From: Rhodospirillales bacterium
GTDB taxonomy: Bacteria; Pseudomonadota; Alphaproteobacteria; Rhodospirillales; Rhodospirillaceae
Length of the DNA: 64,000 bases
NCBI GenBank assembly: GCA_028281845.1
Contig: JANQJD010000014.1
Span: 62,001 to 126,000 of the forward strand
Direction of reading: 5' to 3'
The position numbers and the translations under genes were made by a program. Below, piece by piece: positions 46,874 through 56,311 of the stretch. Each line of letters starts with the position of its first letter. Positions within the stretch are counted from its first letter, which is position 1. The notes beneath the pieces were generated by a model that saw nothing but the letters and a program-made list of their open reading frames with translations, was not told where the DNA came from and searched no databases.

Positions 46874-46934
46874 ATATTTGTAATAAAAAATAAAAATAAT
46901 ACAGGATTTCACCCCCTGTCGCGCTGTTTAAAGT

Positions 46935-47555
46935 TCATTCGCCACGGCGACGCCTCCATAACCGGAAGGGCCTGATCAGGGTCCATAGACAGTATATAGT
47001 CGCACCGACGCAAGCTGCTGTGAAGAAAGGCACCAAAAAGCCAAACCACGTGAGGGGGGCCAGCAAATAAATGCCATCTTCTAATTCAAAGCCAGCCATA
47101 TTAGGATAGCCAGCCGTTTCGCCACCGACATTTCCACCTCTCGCAAAATCAATCCACAGATTGAATCCCATAGCCAATACAGCTGACACTGCACCCATTA
47201 ACCCTATACTGATCGCCCACGTCTCTAGGATACTTTCTACGAGACCAAAGCCGATACCACAAAAAAGGGCTGCATAGCTGAGACCACCTGTTGCGTAATC
47301 AAAATAATATCCAAAACGGGATTCCTGACCTGACTGACGCGCCAATTCACCATCCCAATGATCCATGAAGCGCGCCAGAACGAATAAACTTGCGCCACAA
47401 TTTTGCCAGAGTGTTTCTCTTTCTGCAAGACATAGAGCTCCTACTATGGCAGTTAATAAACTAAAAGTTGTTATATGATTAGGAGAAATGAATGTTCCTA
47501 TCAGAGGGCGTACTAAAACACGCGCAATGCGTTGATCAAATGGAGGCTTTTGCAT
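46935..47555 (-). CDS. CDP-alcohol phosphatidyltransferase family protein, last catalytic Asp replaced
   Basis: A 206-residue integral membrane phospholipid-type head-group transferase with about five to six hydrophobic helices. The signature is D-x2-D-G-x2-A-R-x8-G-x3-D-x3-D. Here DHWDGELAR, the eight-residue spacer, G and YYFD are intact, but the final residue is Gly (DYATG) instead of Asp. That Asp is normally a metal ligand or catalytic base, so activity may be altered. The substrate is unknown. Its N-terminal [16 protein letters not shown] is typical. Confidence 0.82.
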   Translation of the reverse strand: MQKPPFDQRIARVLVRPLIGTFISPNHITTFSLLTAIVGALCLAERETLWQNCGASLFVLARFMDHWDGELARQSGQESRFGYYFDYATGGLSYAALFCGIGFGLVESILETWAISIGLMGAVSAVLAMGFNLWIDFARGGNVGGETAGYPNMAGFELEDGIYLLAPLTWFGFLVPFFTAACVGATIYCLWTLIRPFRLWRRRRGE

Positions 47556-47801
47556 AGCGATTTCCTTGGTGTTGCGGAGGCAGAACAGACTAAACTAGTC
47601 TATGCCAAGAGAGCCGTTTCGTTGCCATTCTCTCCACAGGACGCCGTAAGTTCTCTTCACAGCATGTTCAAACCACGCTATAAATCCAGTGCTTGGTATG
47701 CTCAGACGTGCCGACTACATCCGGCCGCCTATATTTTCAGGTGTTATCTACGCTGGCGAGCTATTCAGAAATGCGAAGTCATTAGCAGAGGAGTAAGAGC
47801 C

Positions 47802-48008
47802 CTGGTTCAGGTACTTGTGCGCGATAATAATGTCGATCAGGCGTTAAAAGCCCTTAAAAAGAAAATGCAGCGCGAGGGCATATTTCGAGAAATGAAGCTA
47901 AGGCGAAGTTATGAAAAGCCTTCTGAACGTAATGCGCGTGAAAGAGCAGAGGCAGTTCGTCGTGCGCGCAAACTTGAACGTAAAAGACTTGAGCGGGAAG
48001 GTTTCTAG
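47802..48008 (+). CDS. rpsU: 30S ribosomal protein S21, apparent CTG start
   Basis: S21 binds near the 3' end of 16S rRNA and aids initiation. The sequence [20 protein letters not shown] through [12 protein letters not shown] is unmistakable S21. Relatives start with Met exactly where this frame has GTT (47805). The codon before it is CTG (47802), 8 nt after GAGGAG. No ATG, GTG or TTG lies between that ribosome site and the conserved sequence, so CTG (68 residues) or GTT (67) must initiate unless the sequence has an error. The frame is open far upstream, but that part is not S21-like and lies antisense to the neighbour. It is divergent from the CDP-alcohol transferase gene. Confidence 0.9.
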   Translation: MVQVLVRDNNVDQALKALKKKMQREGIFREMKLRRSYEKPSERNARERAEAVRRARKLERKRLEREGF

Positions 48009-48486
48009 CCTGAATCTCAATCTCTTGTGAGAAAAGCATCCTTAAAACAATTTCGATTCAACTCACTCCCTCTTAGTTGAAGAGAAAGGTGTGCGGTGGG
48101 AGGGAACATCAGGGCCATGATAAATGGATAGGCCATGATAGGTGTATACTTAAAATATAGGTGTATACTTAAAATATTAGGTGTGTATTTAAAATATTCC
48201 GTGTGCTTCCATGCCGTCTGCATGATCTGGCCTCCCATCATTACGCGATTGCACGTATTTGTACATCCTTCTGCTCGCAGTGTCAGTAAGTAATACTCAG
48301 TAAGAAGTAATACTCAGTAAGTAAGACTCAATGAGTTTAAAATATGTCATCCCCCATAGGGGGGGGATTCCCCAGTCGGGCATGAAATATGCGTGGAGTT
48401 TCAGTCCTTATTGCCAGAAAGCCAGTGCCCCTACATAATTCTTCCATCAGCTAGAGAGCTGGGAGACATGGCAGGGAAGGATAAAA
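48009..48486. other. 478-nt spacer with two tandem-repeat clusters
   Basis: No gene. Three copies of a 19-20 bp unit (AGGTGTATACTTAAAATAT-like) occupy 48140-48198, and a 17-bp-period repeat built on AGTAATACTCAGTAAGA occupies about 48286-48328. Confidence 0.6.
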
Positions 48487-48831
48487 ATGCAGACACAAAA
48501 TCGCTTTTTTGATGATCTAGCTCGGTTGCTAGGTGGTGCTGCCGGCACATTATCAGGGATTCGTAATGAGATTGAAGGACTATTCCGCCACCAGTTTGAA
48601 CGTTTATTAGCCAATACCGAATTGGTCAGCCGTGACGAGTTCGAAATGCTCTATACCCTAACACAAACTGCTCGTAGCAGTCAGGAAACCTTAGAAAAGC
48701 GGCTAGCCGCTCTTGAAGCTCGAGCTACCGTGCTCAGTCGTCGCACTTCTTTTCTCAGACGCCTGCCGTCACGCCGTCGTGCGGCTTTACATAGAAGAGT
48801 CGTCAAAAAACATAAAGGAAACAAAGTATAA
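48487..48831 (+). CDS. ubiK: Ubiquinone biosynthesis accessory factor UbiK (BMFP family)
   Basis: A 114-residue protein. The conserved N-terminal helix (RFFDDLARLLGGAAGTL), the acidic-hydrophobic middle (SRDEFEMLYTLTQTARSSQETLEKRLAALEA) and the coiled coil are typical of BMFP/UbiK proteins, which trimerise and support aerobic ubiquinone assembly. The C-terminus is unusually long and very basic (RRLPSRRRAALHRRVVKKHK). AAGGA precedes the ATG. UbiD, from the same pathway, is 5 kb away. Confidence 0.85.
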   Translation: MQTQNRFFDDLARLLGGAAGTLSGIRNEIEGLFRHQFERLLANTELVSRDEFEMLYTLTQTARSSQETLEKRLAALEARATVLSRRTSFLRRLPSRRRAALHRRVVKKHKGNKV

Positions 48832-48984
48832 ATTAAGGTTATGCGTCACGTGATATGTCCCAGACGGGAACATTAGAGGGTGAGCTCAAAATTATAATAT
48901 AAAACGTGAAAGATTTTGTGTGCATTCATGTTTACAATCTTTATGGAAGAGTGTTCCGTTTAGTTCGGATTCATCCTTCTGGTA

Positions 48985-49061
48985 GCATCCGTAGCTCAGT
49001 TGGATAGAGTGCTGCCCTCCGAAGGCAGAGGCCGTGGGTTCGAATCCCACCGGGTGCGCCA
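48985..49061 (+). tRNA. tRNA-Arg (anticodon CCG)
   Basis: The cloverleaf is complete: acceptor GCATCCG / CGGGTGC (one T-G pair), anticodon stem CTGCC / GGCAG with loop CTCCGAA giving CCG, T arm GTGGG-TTCGAAT-CCCAC, discriminator G and encoded CCA. It lies between ubiK and convergent carA. Confidence 0.96.
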
Positions 49062-49116
49062 ACGCCTTTGAGAGGCTCCATCTCTTCGTGGTCGCGAGAG
49101 CCCCGCTCCTTGGGAG

Positions 49117-50322
49117 TCAGCCCTTACTGTAAGGCCGTTGTGCCCTGTACGCTGCAATGAAATCTGTAAAGCGCTGAAATAAGTGAGAACTGTCGGTTGG
49201 ACCTGGCGAGGCTTCTGGGTGGTATTGCACAGAGAATACTGGCCGCTCCCGCACTTGCAGGCCCTCCAGTGACCCATCGAACAAGGAAGTGTGTGTTTCT
49301 ACCACGTTAGCTGGCAGAGTGACACGGTCAACACAGAATCCATGATTTTGACTCGTAATTTCAACACGGCCAGTGACAAGATCTTTGACGGGCTGATTGG
49401 CACCACGATGTCCAACTTTTAATTGATATGTGCGTGCACCAAGAGCAATCGCAAGCATTTGGTGCCCAAGACATATGCCAAATAATGGTAATCCTAATTT
49501 TAATAATGATTGTATTACGGGTACTGCATAGGTACCTGTCGCGGCAGGATCTCCTGGACCATTGGACAATAAAACACCATCTGGTTCATATTGTTGAATT
49601 TCTCTAAAATTAGTAGTAGAAGGTACTACCGTAACACGACATCCTGCAGTAGCTAAACACCGCAAGATGTTGCGTTTTGCACCGTAGTCCATAACGACTA
49701 CATGCCAACGTGGATTGCGGCGAGAACCATAGCCCTGCTCCGGCTGCCATGTTGTTTCATCCCACCGGTAGGTATGCCGACAGCTCACTTCCTTCGCGAG
49801 ATCAAGTCCCGCACTGCCTGGCCACGCCTGTGCTTGTGTATGTAGTGCAACAGGATTGAGCTTACTCTTGGTCTCTGCATGAGCGATTACTCCATTGGGC
49901 GTTCCAATGTCACGAATGCGACGAGCTAAACATCGGGTGTCAACGCCACACAGACCGATCAAACGGTGAGTTTTCAGCCAACAACCAAGGGAAAAAAGTG
50001 CTCGCCAGTTGGACGGCTGATCCGTGGCCGCCCGCATAATACATCCCCGTGCTGCTGGCATAGCCGATTCTATATCTTCACTATTCGTACCTACGTTACC
50101 AATATGGGGAAACGTGAAGGTAATAATTTGTCCAGCGTAGGAAGGATCCGTCAGTATCTCCTGGTAGCCGGTCATGGCTGTGTTAAACACCACCTCACCT
50201 GTTGCCGTTCCCATGGCGCCAATTCCATACCCCCAGAACACAGTACCATCGGAGAGTACTAGACAAGCGTTGGTATTGAGAATGTATGGCCTATTGTGAG
50301 ACGAAGGAAAAAGAGGTCGCAT
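49117..50322 (-). CDS. carA: Carbamoyl-phosphate synthase small subunit
   Basis: CarA is the glutaminase subunit that feeds ammonia to CarB. At 401 residues it has the N-terminal small domain (LVLSDGTVFWGYGIGA, TGYQEILTDPSYAGQI) and a class I amidotransferase domain with nucleophile Cys in LFGICLGHQML and His/Glu in QYHPEASPGP. The start at ATG 50322 follows AGGTGAG; a GTG 9 nt upstream is in frame. It stands apart from carB at 17.3-20.6 kb. Confidence 0.96.
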   Translation of the reverse strand: MRPLFPSSHNRPYILNTNACLVLSDGTVFWGYGIGAMGTATGEVVFNTAMTGYQEILTDPSYAGQIITFTFPHIGNVGTNSEDIESAMPAARGCIMRAATDQPSNWRALFSLGCWLKTHRLIGLCGVDTRCLARRIRDIGTPNGVIAHAETKSKLNPVALHTQAQAWPGSAGLDLAKEVSCRHTYRWDETTWQPEQGYGSRRNPRWHVVVMDYGAKRNILRCLATAGCRVTVVPSTTNFREIQQYEPDGVLLSNGPGDPAATGTYAVPVIQSLLKLGLPLFGICLGHQMLAIALGARTYQLKVGHRGANQPVKDLVTGRVEITSQNHGFCVDRVTLPANVVETHTSLFDGSLEGLQVRERPVFSVQYHPEASPGPTDSSHLFQRFTDFIAAYRAQRPYSKG

Positions 50323-50331
50323 CGCTCTCAC

Positions 50332-50728
50332 CTATTGCAAATGCTACTCCCCCACGGGGTTTCTTTGTGGAAGTTGGTGGAAGAGGGCTGTCGTTTTTTT
50401 TATAAAGCGTCTCAGTCTCATCAGTCCATTTTGTCACACACTTTGTCTGTAACAGAGAGTCATTCATTTGCAAAGCGTCATAGCGATAGTCCGATTGCTT
50501 TGAAAGATCGTGACTGCGTTGTGCATAGGGAGGAGGGTATTGAAAGGATGAGCGGAAAAATTTTTGTCAGTCAAAAAGATAATTTAAAAAAACACTCATA
50601 AACTATGTATATGAGTAAAAAAAATCCTTACAGGCAAAAGATCATATATGATCCAAAAATATCACACTTTATCTGCTTTTTAAAATAAATGAGTATGAAA
50701 AAATGTGGTTTGCCTTGCAAAGGTGCTT
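50332..50728. other. Spacer between divergent carA and dnaG
   Basis: No gene is supported; plus-strand frames here lack ribosome sites and recognisable features. It probably holds the carA and dnaG promoters. The right part is very AT-rich (50570-50700). Confidence 0.4.
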
Positions 50729-52528
50729 ATGAATCACCCCCCATCCTCTTTTCTCGAGACATTGCGTGCCAGGCTACCACTTGTCACTGTCATTAGCCAA
50801 AGGGTGCGGCTGACTCGTCGTGGCCGCGAATATACTGGTCTGTGTCCTTTTCATAGTGAGAAGACTCCTTCATTCACAGTGAGCGAAGAGAAGGGTTTCT
50901 TTTATTGCTTTGGGTGTGGTGCCCACGGTGATGTCATCAGCTTTGTCATGCAGGCAGATGGATTATCCTTCTCAGACGCTGTGAAACAGCTGAGTCAAGC
51001 GGCAGGACTTAGTAGTCGTAGTACTTTCTACGAGACTCACAATAACAGAATCAAAATTCATCATTCCTGCCTATTAGATGTCATGGAAATGGCCACGCGT
51101 TTCTATGAAAGACAGTTACAGTTACCAAATGGCAGGAGTGGGCTCGAGTATTTACATAAACGCGGTTTAAATGACGAAATCATCGCTGCCTTCCGACTTG
51201 GTTTTGCCCCGCCCGGTAATGCAGGGAGTACTACCCTGAAGCGGGAGGGAATCAATGAGAATCTACTGATCGAAGGAGGCTTGCTTATTCCCCCTAACAA
51301 AGGCGGTTCCCCTTATGACACTTTTCGTGATCGGGTGATCTTTCCCATCACTGACATTCGTGGCCGTGTTATTGCTTTCGGAGGTCGCACCCTTGGAACG
51401 GCGCAGCCCAAATACATCAATTCCGTTGCAACACCCTTGTTCCGGAAAGGAGAGGTGCTCTACGGCCTGGCTCAGGCACGTGATCCGGTAAGAGAAAAGG
51501 GTACCGTGATTGTGACAGAAGGTTACATGGACGTCATTGCACTAGCGGGCGCTGGTTTTTCTCATGCTGTAGCACAGCTTGGGACGGCGCTAACTGCGGG
51601 ACAACTTGCAGCCTTATGGCGTCTAGCTCCTGAGCCGATTTTATGTTTTGATGGCGACACTGCTGGGCGTCTGGCCCGCGCTCGCACTGCTCAGCGGATA
51701 TTATCGCTCTTGAAACCTGGGTTGTCAGTGCGATTGGCACTCCTGCCAGAAGAAAAAGACCCTGACACGCTGATACGGACAGAAGGGGCATCGGCCATGG
51801 CAGGGGTTCTCTCCAGAGCTACGCCTTTGTTTGAAGAGGTATGGCAAACCCTGCTAAAGGACCATCCACTCGACACACCAGAACAGCTAGCAGCCTTAGA
51901 ACAGGCAATTAACAGCCTGACCAGCAAAATCGTAAATCTCACGGTCCGTCAATACTACTATAGATTGCTTCATGAACGACGTAGAGCTCTTCTCAGGAGA
52001 ATGGCTCGAGGACTCGGCCAATATAAGAAACATGTGACATTAAGCGGCTCCGAACCGCAGATGAAGGCGATGGCGAATCGCGTCTTCACTGCCTTCTTGC
52101 TGACTCATCCGCAAGTTTTGATGTGCCATATAGAACAAGTGGCTGAATTATTGGCTGGAAATACAGCGTTAGCTCATCTAATAGAAATTGCAGCAACGGT
52201 GCTTGCGGAGCGTCCTGACATAGACGGGGCCTCATTAGTTTCAATTCTAAAACGCGATTGTCACGAGAGCGCCATAAAATGGCTAGAGCGTGATTTAGAT
52301 TCCGCCTTGCAGAGGCAAGGCCAAGATCCAGAAGGCGATTATCAGCGCATGCTGTTGGCTCTACACGATCAGGCACTGACTCGTGAAATTGAGCTTATGC
52401 AGACCATGTTAACAACAGATCCCTCTCCAGAAATATGGCAAAGATTGCAACTCTTGCAACAGGAGCGGTATCAATTACATGTAGAGCGAAAAGAATTCGC
52501 CCACTATGAGGAAGTAAAATACAACTGA
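50729..52528 (+). CDS. dnaG: DNA primase
   Basis: DnaG makes RNA primers at the replication fork. The N-terminal zinc-binding motif CPFHSEKTPSF...FYCFGCG is complete. The TOPRIM core shows VIVTEGYMDVIALA and CFDGDTAGR. A C-terminal helicase-binding domain follows, for 599 residues in total. The start is placed at 50729 after AAAGG; eight upstream codons are possible. rpoD, often next to dnaG, is absent. The 3' end overlaps the convergent manC end by 25 nt. Confidence 0.96.
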   Translation: MNHPPSSFLETLRARLPLVTVISQRVRLTRRGREYTGLCPFHSEKTPSFTVSEEKGFFYCFGCGAHGDVISFVMQADGLSFSDAVKQLSQAAGLSSRSTFYETHNNRIKIHHSCLLDVMEMATRFYERQLQLPNGRSGLEYLHKRGLNDEIIAAFRLGFAPPGNAGSTTLKREGINENLLIEGGLLIPPNKGGSPYDTFRDRVIFPITDIRGRVIAFGGRTLGTAQPKYINSVATPLFRKGEVLYGLAQARDPVREKGTVIVTEGYMDVIALAGAGFSHAVAQLGTALTAGQLAALWRLAPEPILCFDGDTAGRLARARTAQRILSLLKPGLSVRLALLPEEKDPDTLIRTEGASAMAGVLSRATPLFEEVWQTLLKDHPLDTPEQLAALEQAINSLTSKIVNLTVRQYYYRLLHERRRALLRRMARGLGQYKKHVTLSGSEPQMKAMANRVFTAFLLTHPQVLMCHIEQVAELLAGNTALAHLIEIAATVLAERPDIDGASLVSILKRDCHESAIKWLERDLDSALQRQGQDPEGDYQRMLLALHDQALTREIELMQTMLTTDPSPEIWQRLQLLQQERYQLHVERKEFAHYEEVKYN

Positions 52529-53862
52529 ACATCAATTATCTGTAAAGGTTCATTTACATTACTTTCTATGGTATGCGCCATTCCAGGGAGAATCTTTGTG
52601 AAATTTCCTGTAGACAGCAAAAATGTCTTTTGACCGCGGCTGACTCGAGCAGTTCCATGAATGATGATCCAGTATTCTGCAAAGTACTGATGTTCTTTAA
52701 AGAAAACCTTTTCTCCTGGTTGAACTGAAATATTTTTAATATTAAAATTTTTTTCATTGTAATTACTATGTAAACATGACAAATTCTGAAAATTGAAATT
52801 TATTTTTCCTTTATCAAAAATATTACTAATATTTTGTGATTGATTCCTTGGAATCACTAAACATGCATTTGCTGTTACAATTACTATTAAATCTTCTACA
52901 CCAAAAACTACTGTAAACAAATTTTCCGAATGAACATATGATCTATGGCTACTGATTGCGAGAGAATTTCCATGTAGTACATTTCCATCGGAATCTTTCT
53001 GACCAATCTCCCAAAGCGTTGACCACGACCCCACATCACTCCATCCCATCTCAACTGGTACGACCGCAGCGTGTTTGGTATGCTGCATAATAGCGTGATC
53101 TATGGAAACAGACGGGACAGTACAGAATTGTTGAGAAGAAAGATGATAAAACTCACAGTCACGAGACATATCCTGCAAGGCCGCACGGCAAGCTGTTGTT
53201 ATGCCTGGTTGAAACCGATCAAGTTCTTCCAAGTAGTGGCTGGCTCTAAAGGCAAACAGGCCACTGTTCCAGAGATACCCCCCTTCTGCAAGGAACTGCT
53301 GCGCTGTTATCAGGTCTGGCTTCTCGACAAACTGTTCAACCTCATAGACGCCGGGTAGTTCTCTCCAGCCTGCACCGTAACGAATATACCCATAACCCGT
53401 TTCTGGCTGTCTTGGGGTAATGCCGAAGGTCACAATTCTCCCCTGCTGTACAACAGCTGCTACAGCTTGTGTAACCGCAGTATAGAAGCAATCCTTGTAA
53501 AGAATCACATGGTCAGAAGGCATTACCAGAAGAACAACTTCTGGCAGTGTTAAAAGAGCTGCTATTGCCGCAGCTGGTGCCGTGTTCCGGCCTTCCGGTT
53601 CCAGTACAATACAAGACGGCTTGAGAGCTATGGCCCGCAGATGCTCAGCGACGACAAAGCGGTGTACCTCATTGCAGAGCACAATAGGCGGAGCAAAACA
53701 TTTTTCTGCGATCCGCAAGGCAGTTTGCTGGAGTAAACTGTATTGAGAATCTACAGGTAATGCCAGGAACTGCTTTGGAAAATGACGGCACGACACTGGC
53801 CAGAGCCGAGTCCCTGCCCCACCAGATAAGATAACTGGCTGGATAAGGGGTAGCTTTGGCAT
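52504..53862 (-). CDS. manC: Mannose-1-phosphate guanylyltransferase / mannose-6-phosphate isomerase
   Basis: A bifunctional GDP-mannose pathway enzyme of 452 residues. The nucleotidyltransferase domain shows ILSGGAGTRLWPVSCRHFPK and the FVEKPD motif. The C-terminal cupin (type II PMI) region includes QPGEKVFFKEHQYFAEYWII. The middle linker (about 52740-52830) is AT-rich and degenerate-looking (FNFQNLSCLHSNYNEKN), but the frame is open. The start at 53862 follows GGAGGAGGG. The product GDP-mannose could feed surface glycans such as the GT4 enzyme at 1.8 kb might use. Confidence 0.93.
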   Translation of the reverse strand: MPKLPLIQPVILSGGAGTRLWPVSCRHFPKQFLALPVDSQYSLLQQTALRIAEKCFAPPIVLCNEVHRFVVAEHLRAIALKPSCIVLEPEGRNTAPAAAIAALLTLPEVVLLVMPSDHVILYKDCFYTAVTQAVAAVVQQGRIVTFGITPRQPETGYGYIRYGAGWRELPGVYEVEQFVEKPDLITAQQFLAEGGYLWNSGLFAFRASHYLEELDRFQPGITTACRAALQDMSRDCEFYHLSSQQFCTVPSVSIDHAIMQHTKHAAVVPVEMGWSDVGSWSTLWEIGQKDSDGNVLHGNSLAISSHRSYVHSENLFTVVFGVEDLIVIVTANACLVIPRNQSQNISNIFDKGKINFNFQNLSCLHSNYNEKNFNIKNISVQPGEKVFFKEHQYFAEYWIIIHGTARVSRGQKTFLLSTGNFTKILPGMAHTIESNVNEPLQIIDVQLYFTSS

Positions 53863-53937
53863 GGGCCAGCCCTCCTCCTTCATGAAAAATTATAAAAAAT
53901 TGAAATATTGAGTGTGACACTCATGCAATAGAACGAG

Positions 53938-55455
53938 TTAACTCCAGATTGGCCTACCTTTTCCGGGTAATCCATACTGCTCCCATTTACTCGTGACCAT
54001 CTGGACAACAGATTCTGTCATGTAAATCCTCTTTCCCCAGACTCTGTGCGTTTCTGGTGGCCATTTGTTTGTCGCATCTAACCCAAGTTTACTCCCTAAA
54101 CCTGCCTCTGGTGAGGCGAAGTCTAGATAATCAATGGGTGTACCCTCTAGCAGGGTAACATCGCGGACAGGGTCAACACGTGTAGAAATGGCCCATACAA
54201 TTTCTTTCCAGTCACGGATATTGATATCATGATCCACAATAATCAAAAATTTTGTATACATAAACTGATGCAGAAATGACCACACACCCATCATCACCCG
54301 CTTAGCATGGCCTGGATAGGCTTTATGGATGCTGACAACAGCAATGCGATAACTACATCCTTCTGGAGGTAACCAAAAGTCAACAATTTCTGGAAATTGT
54401 TGTACGAGTAGGGGAATGAAAACCTCGTTTAATGCTTCACCTAGCACGCTAGGCTCATCAGGGGGACGACCAGTGAAGGTCGACAAATAAAGGGCATCAT
54501 GGCGATGGGTAACAGCTGACAGTCGGAAAACTGGAAAAGATTCCACAGCGTTGTAATAGCCTGTATGGTCCCCATATGGGCCTTCCGTCCCCTCCTCATC
54601 TGGCATCACATAACCTTCTAAAACAATTTCAGATTGAGCTGGGACTTGTAGAGGCACCGTAATACAGTTGACCAATTCAACACTCTGCCCGCGTAGAAGA
54701 CCAGCAAACTGATATTCAGATAGCGTCTCTGGTACAGGCGTAACTGCCGCTAATAACGTCCCGGGATCTGCACCGATGATGACAGCTATCGGAAACGGTT
54801 CACTTCCCCTTTTGCGCCGCCAGCGTTGAAACTGTTGAGCGCCACCGCGATGTTTGAGCCAGCGTACCAGGGTGGTGTTTTGTCCAGTCACTTGCAGACG
54901 ATAGACACCAAGGTTGAAAGTATCCACTCTCTCCGTCTCTGCATTAGGGCCTTGTGTCACTACCACACCCCAAGTAATCAACGGTGCTGGTTCCCCAGGC
55001 CAGCATGATTGAACTGGTAAAGAAGAAAGATCTATCTCTGCACCGGTGTGTACTTTTTCCTGACAGGAAGCCCGAGAGACTTTTTTCGGTTTCATAGCGA
55101 GTACAGTTTTTAAAAGAGGGATGATTTCCACTGTTTTACGCCAATTTTTGGGTGGTTCTGGCTGTTTCAGAAATGCCAGCATTTCACCAACGTCGCGTAA
55201 TTTCTCGGGTGCACGATCCATCCCCCATGCCACCCTTTCTACCGTGCCAAAGAGATTCACCAGTACTGGGAAGGCATAAGATTGACCATTGGGTCTTATC
55301 ACATTTTCAAACAAGACAGCTGGCCCAGATTCTGCCAAAAGACGTGTCTGAATTTCAGTCATTTCTAGCACTGGAGAGACAGGAATTCTCACTCTATTGA
55401 GTTGAGATTTCTGTTCAAGCATCATCATAAAATCTCTTAATGACTGATAAGGCAT
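53938..55455 (-). CDS. ubiD: 4-hydroxy-3-polyprenylbenzoate decarboxylase
   Basis: UbiD is the prenyl-FMN-dependent decarboxylase of ubiquinone synthesis. At 505 residues it has the full family length, with the active-site motif [22 protein letters not shown] and [18 protein letters not shown]. The flavin prenyltransferase UbiX is not in the window. The 273-nt spacer to aprB carries a 2x11 bp tandem repeat (55620-55641) and presumably both promoters. Confidence 0.95.
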   Translation of the reverse strand: MPYQSLRDFMMMLEQKSQLNRVRIPVSPVLEMTEIQTRLLAESGPAVLFENVIRPNGQSYAFPVLVNLFGTVERVAWGMDRAPEKLRDVGEMLAFLKQPEPPKNWRKTVEIIPLLKTVLAMKPKKVSRASCQEKVHTGAEIDLSSLPVQSCWPGEPAPLITWGVVVTQGPNAETERVDTFNLGVYRLQVTGQNTTLVRWLKHRGGAQQFQRWRRKRGSEPFPIAVIIGADPGTLLAAVTPVPETLSEYQFAGLLRGQSVELVNCITVPLQVPAQSEIVLEGYVMPDEEGTEGPYGDHTGYYNAVESFPVFRLSAVTHRHDALYLSTFTGRPPDEPSVLGEALNEVFIPLLVQQFPEIVDFWLPPEGCSYRIAVVSIHKAYPGHAKRVMMGVWSFLHQFMYTKFLIIVDHDINIRDWKEIVWAISTRVDPVRDVTLLEGTPIDYLDFASPEAGLGSKLGLDATNKWPPETHRVWGKRIYMTESVVQMVTSKWEQYGLPGKGRPIWS

Positions 55456-55728
55456 GGATTTGTTCCTAATACATGTCTTTATATTTTACACTTTATATTT
55501 GGAAAAGTAATCATTATTATAATTTTTTAGATCAATTAAATTAATTTTCAATATTCATTGATCTTTTTTTGAGGTAATAGCGTTTCTTCTGGAGCGTCTG
55601 ATTTCTGTGTTTGACAAGATGGATATATGATGGATATATGAATGATAGGTAATATTGAGTCTTTACGGCACGCGCGATCACGGGCTATTGCCCAAGAGAG
55701 TCTCGTACCAGGAAATGGGAGGAATTGG

Positions 55729-56151
55729 ATGCCCACCTTTGTGTATGCTGATAAATGTGATGGTTGTAAGGGCGGTCAGGTAACCGCCTGTATGTATATT
55801 TGCCCGCATGATCTGATGAAACTTGATACTTCACGTATGAAGGCCTTCAATCAAGAGCCTGAGCAGTGTTGGGAGTGCCAGTGTTGTGTCAAGGCCTGTC
55901 CACAGCAGGCCATTGAAGTGCGGGCCTATCAGGACGTTGTGCCAATGGGGGGGGCCTGCATCCCACTACGGACTGATCAAAGCATTATGTGGACTATTAA
56001 GTTTCGTGACAGTGAAGTAAAGCGTTTTAAATTTCCTACCCGTTCTACATCTGTTGGCTCCATTGAGCCCTATAGCAACAAGCCACCCGCAGGTGATCTG
56101 GAAGACCAGCTGCTCTTCACGGAGGCTGGCAAGACTCTATCCAAGATCTAA
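55729..56151 (+). CDS. aprB: Adenylylsulfate reductase beta subunit
   Basis: AprB carries electrons to and from AprA through two [4Fe-4S] clusters. Both ferredoxin motifs are present: CDGCKGGQVTACMYICP and CWECQCCVKACP. The C-terminal tail that wraps AprA (VGSIEPYSNKPP...) is kept. The start at 55729 (MPTFVYADKCDGC) follows GGGAGG and gives 140 residues; the longer frame upstream is non-conserved. It precedes aprA by 160 nt. In sulfur oxidisers the complex runs toward APS formation from sulfite. Confidence 0.97.
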   Translation: MPTFVYADKCDGCKGGQVTACMYICPHDLMKLDTSRMKAFNQEPEQCWECQCCVKACPQQAIEVRAYQDVVPMGGACIPLRTDQSIMWTIKFRDSEVKRFKFPTRSTSVGSIEPYSNKPPAGDLEDQLLFTEAGKTLSKI

Positions 56152-56311
56152 AGCAGAGGTCTTTTCAAGACAGGCAAGTCCGCCATGAAGTGAAGGCGGG
56201 ATTGTTGGGTGGTGGCAGCCCGTTGAGCGACGGGTTTCCGTGCAGAGGGGCGGCAGGCAATTCTCTTCCTGGTAAGGGATTGTTTTTGCTCCTAATTGGA
56301 GGAAATGTTCC

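Noticed and set aside
47532..47801. N-terminal extension of S21 (90 codons)
   Set aside because: It starts antisense within the neighbouring gene, shows no similarity, and the ribosome site lies at its far end, just before the S21 sequence.
48996..49277. Minus-strand 93-codon frame ending [17 protein letters not shown]
   Set aside because: A well-known spurious translation of the antisense of a tRNA-Arg; it also overlaps carA in another frame.
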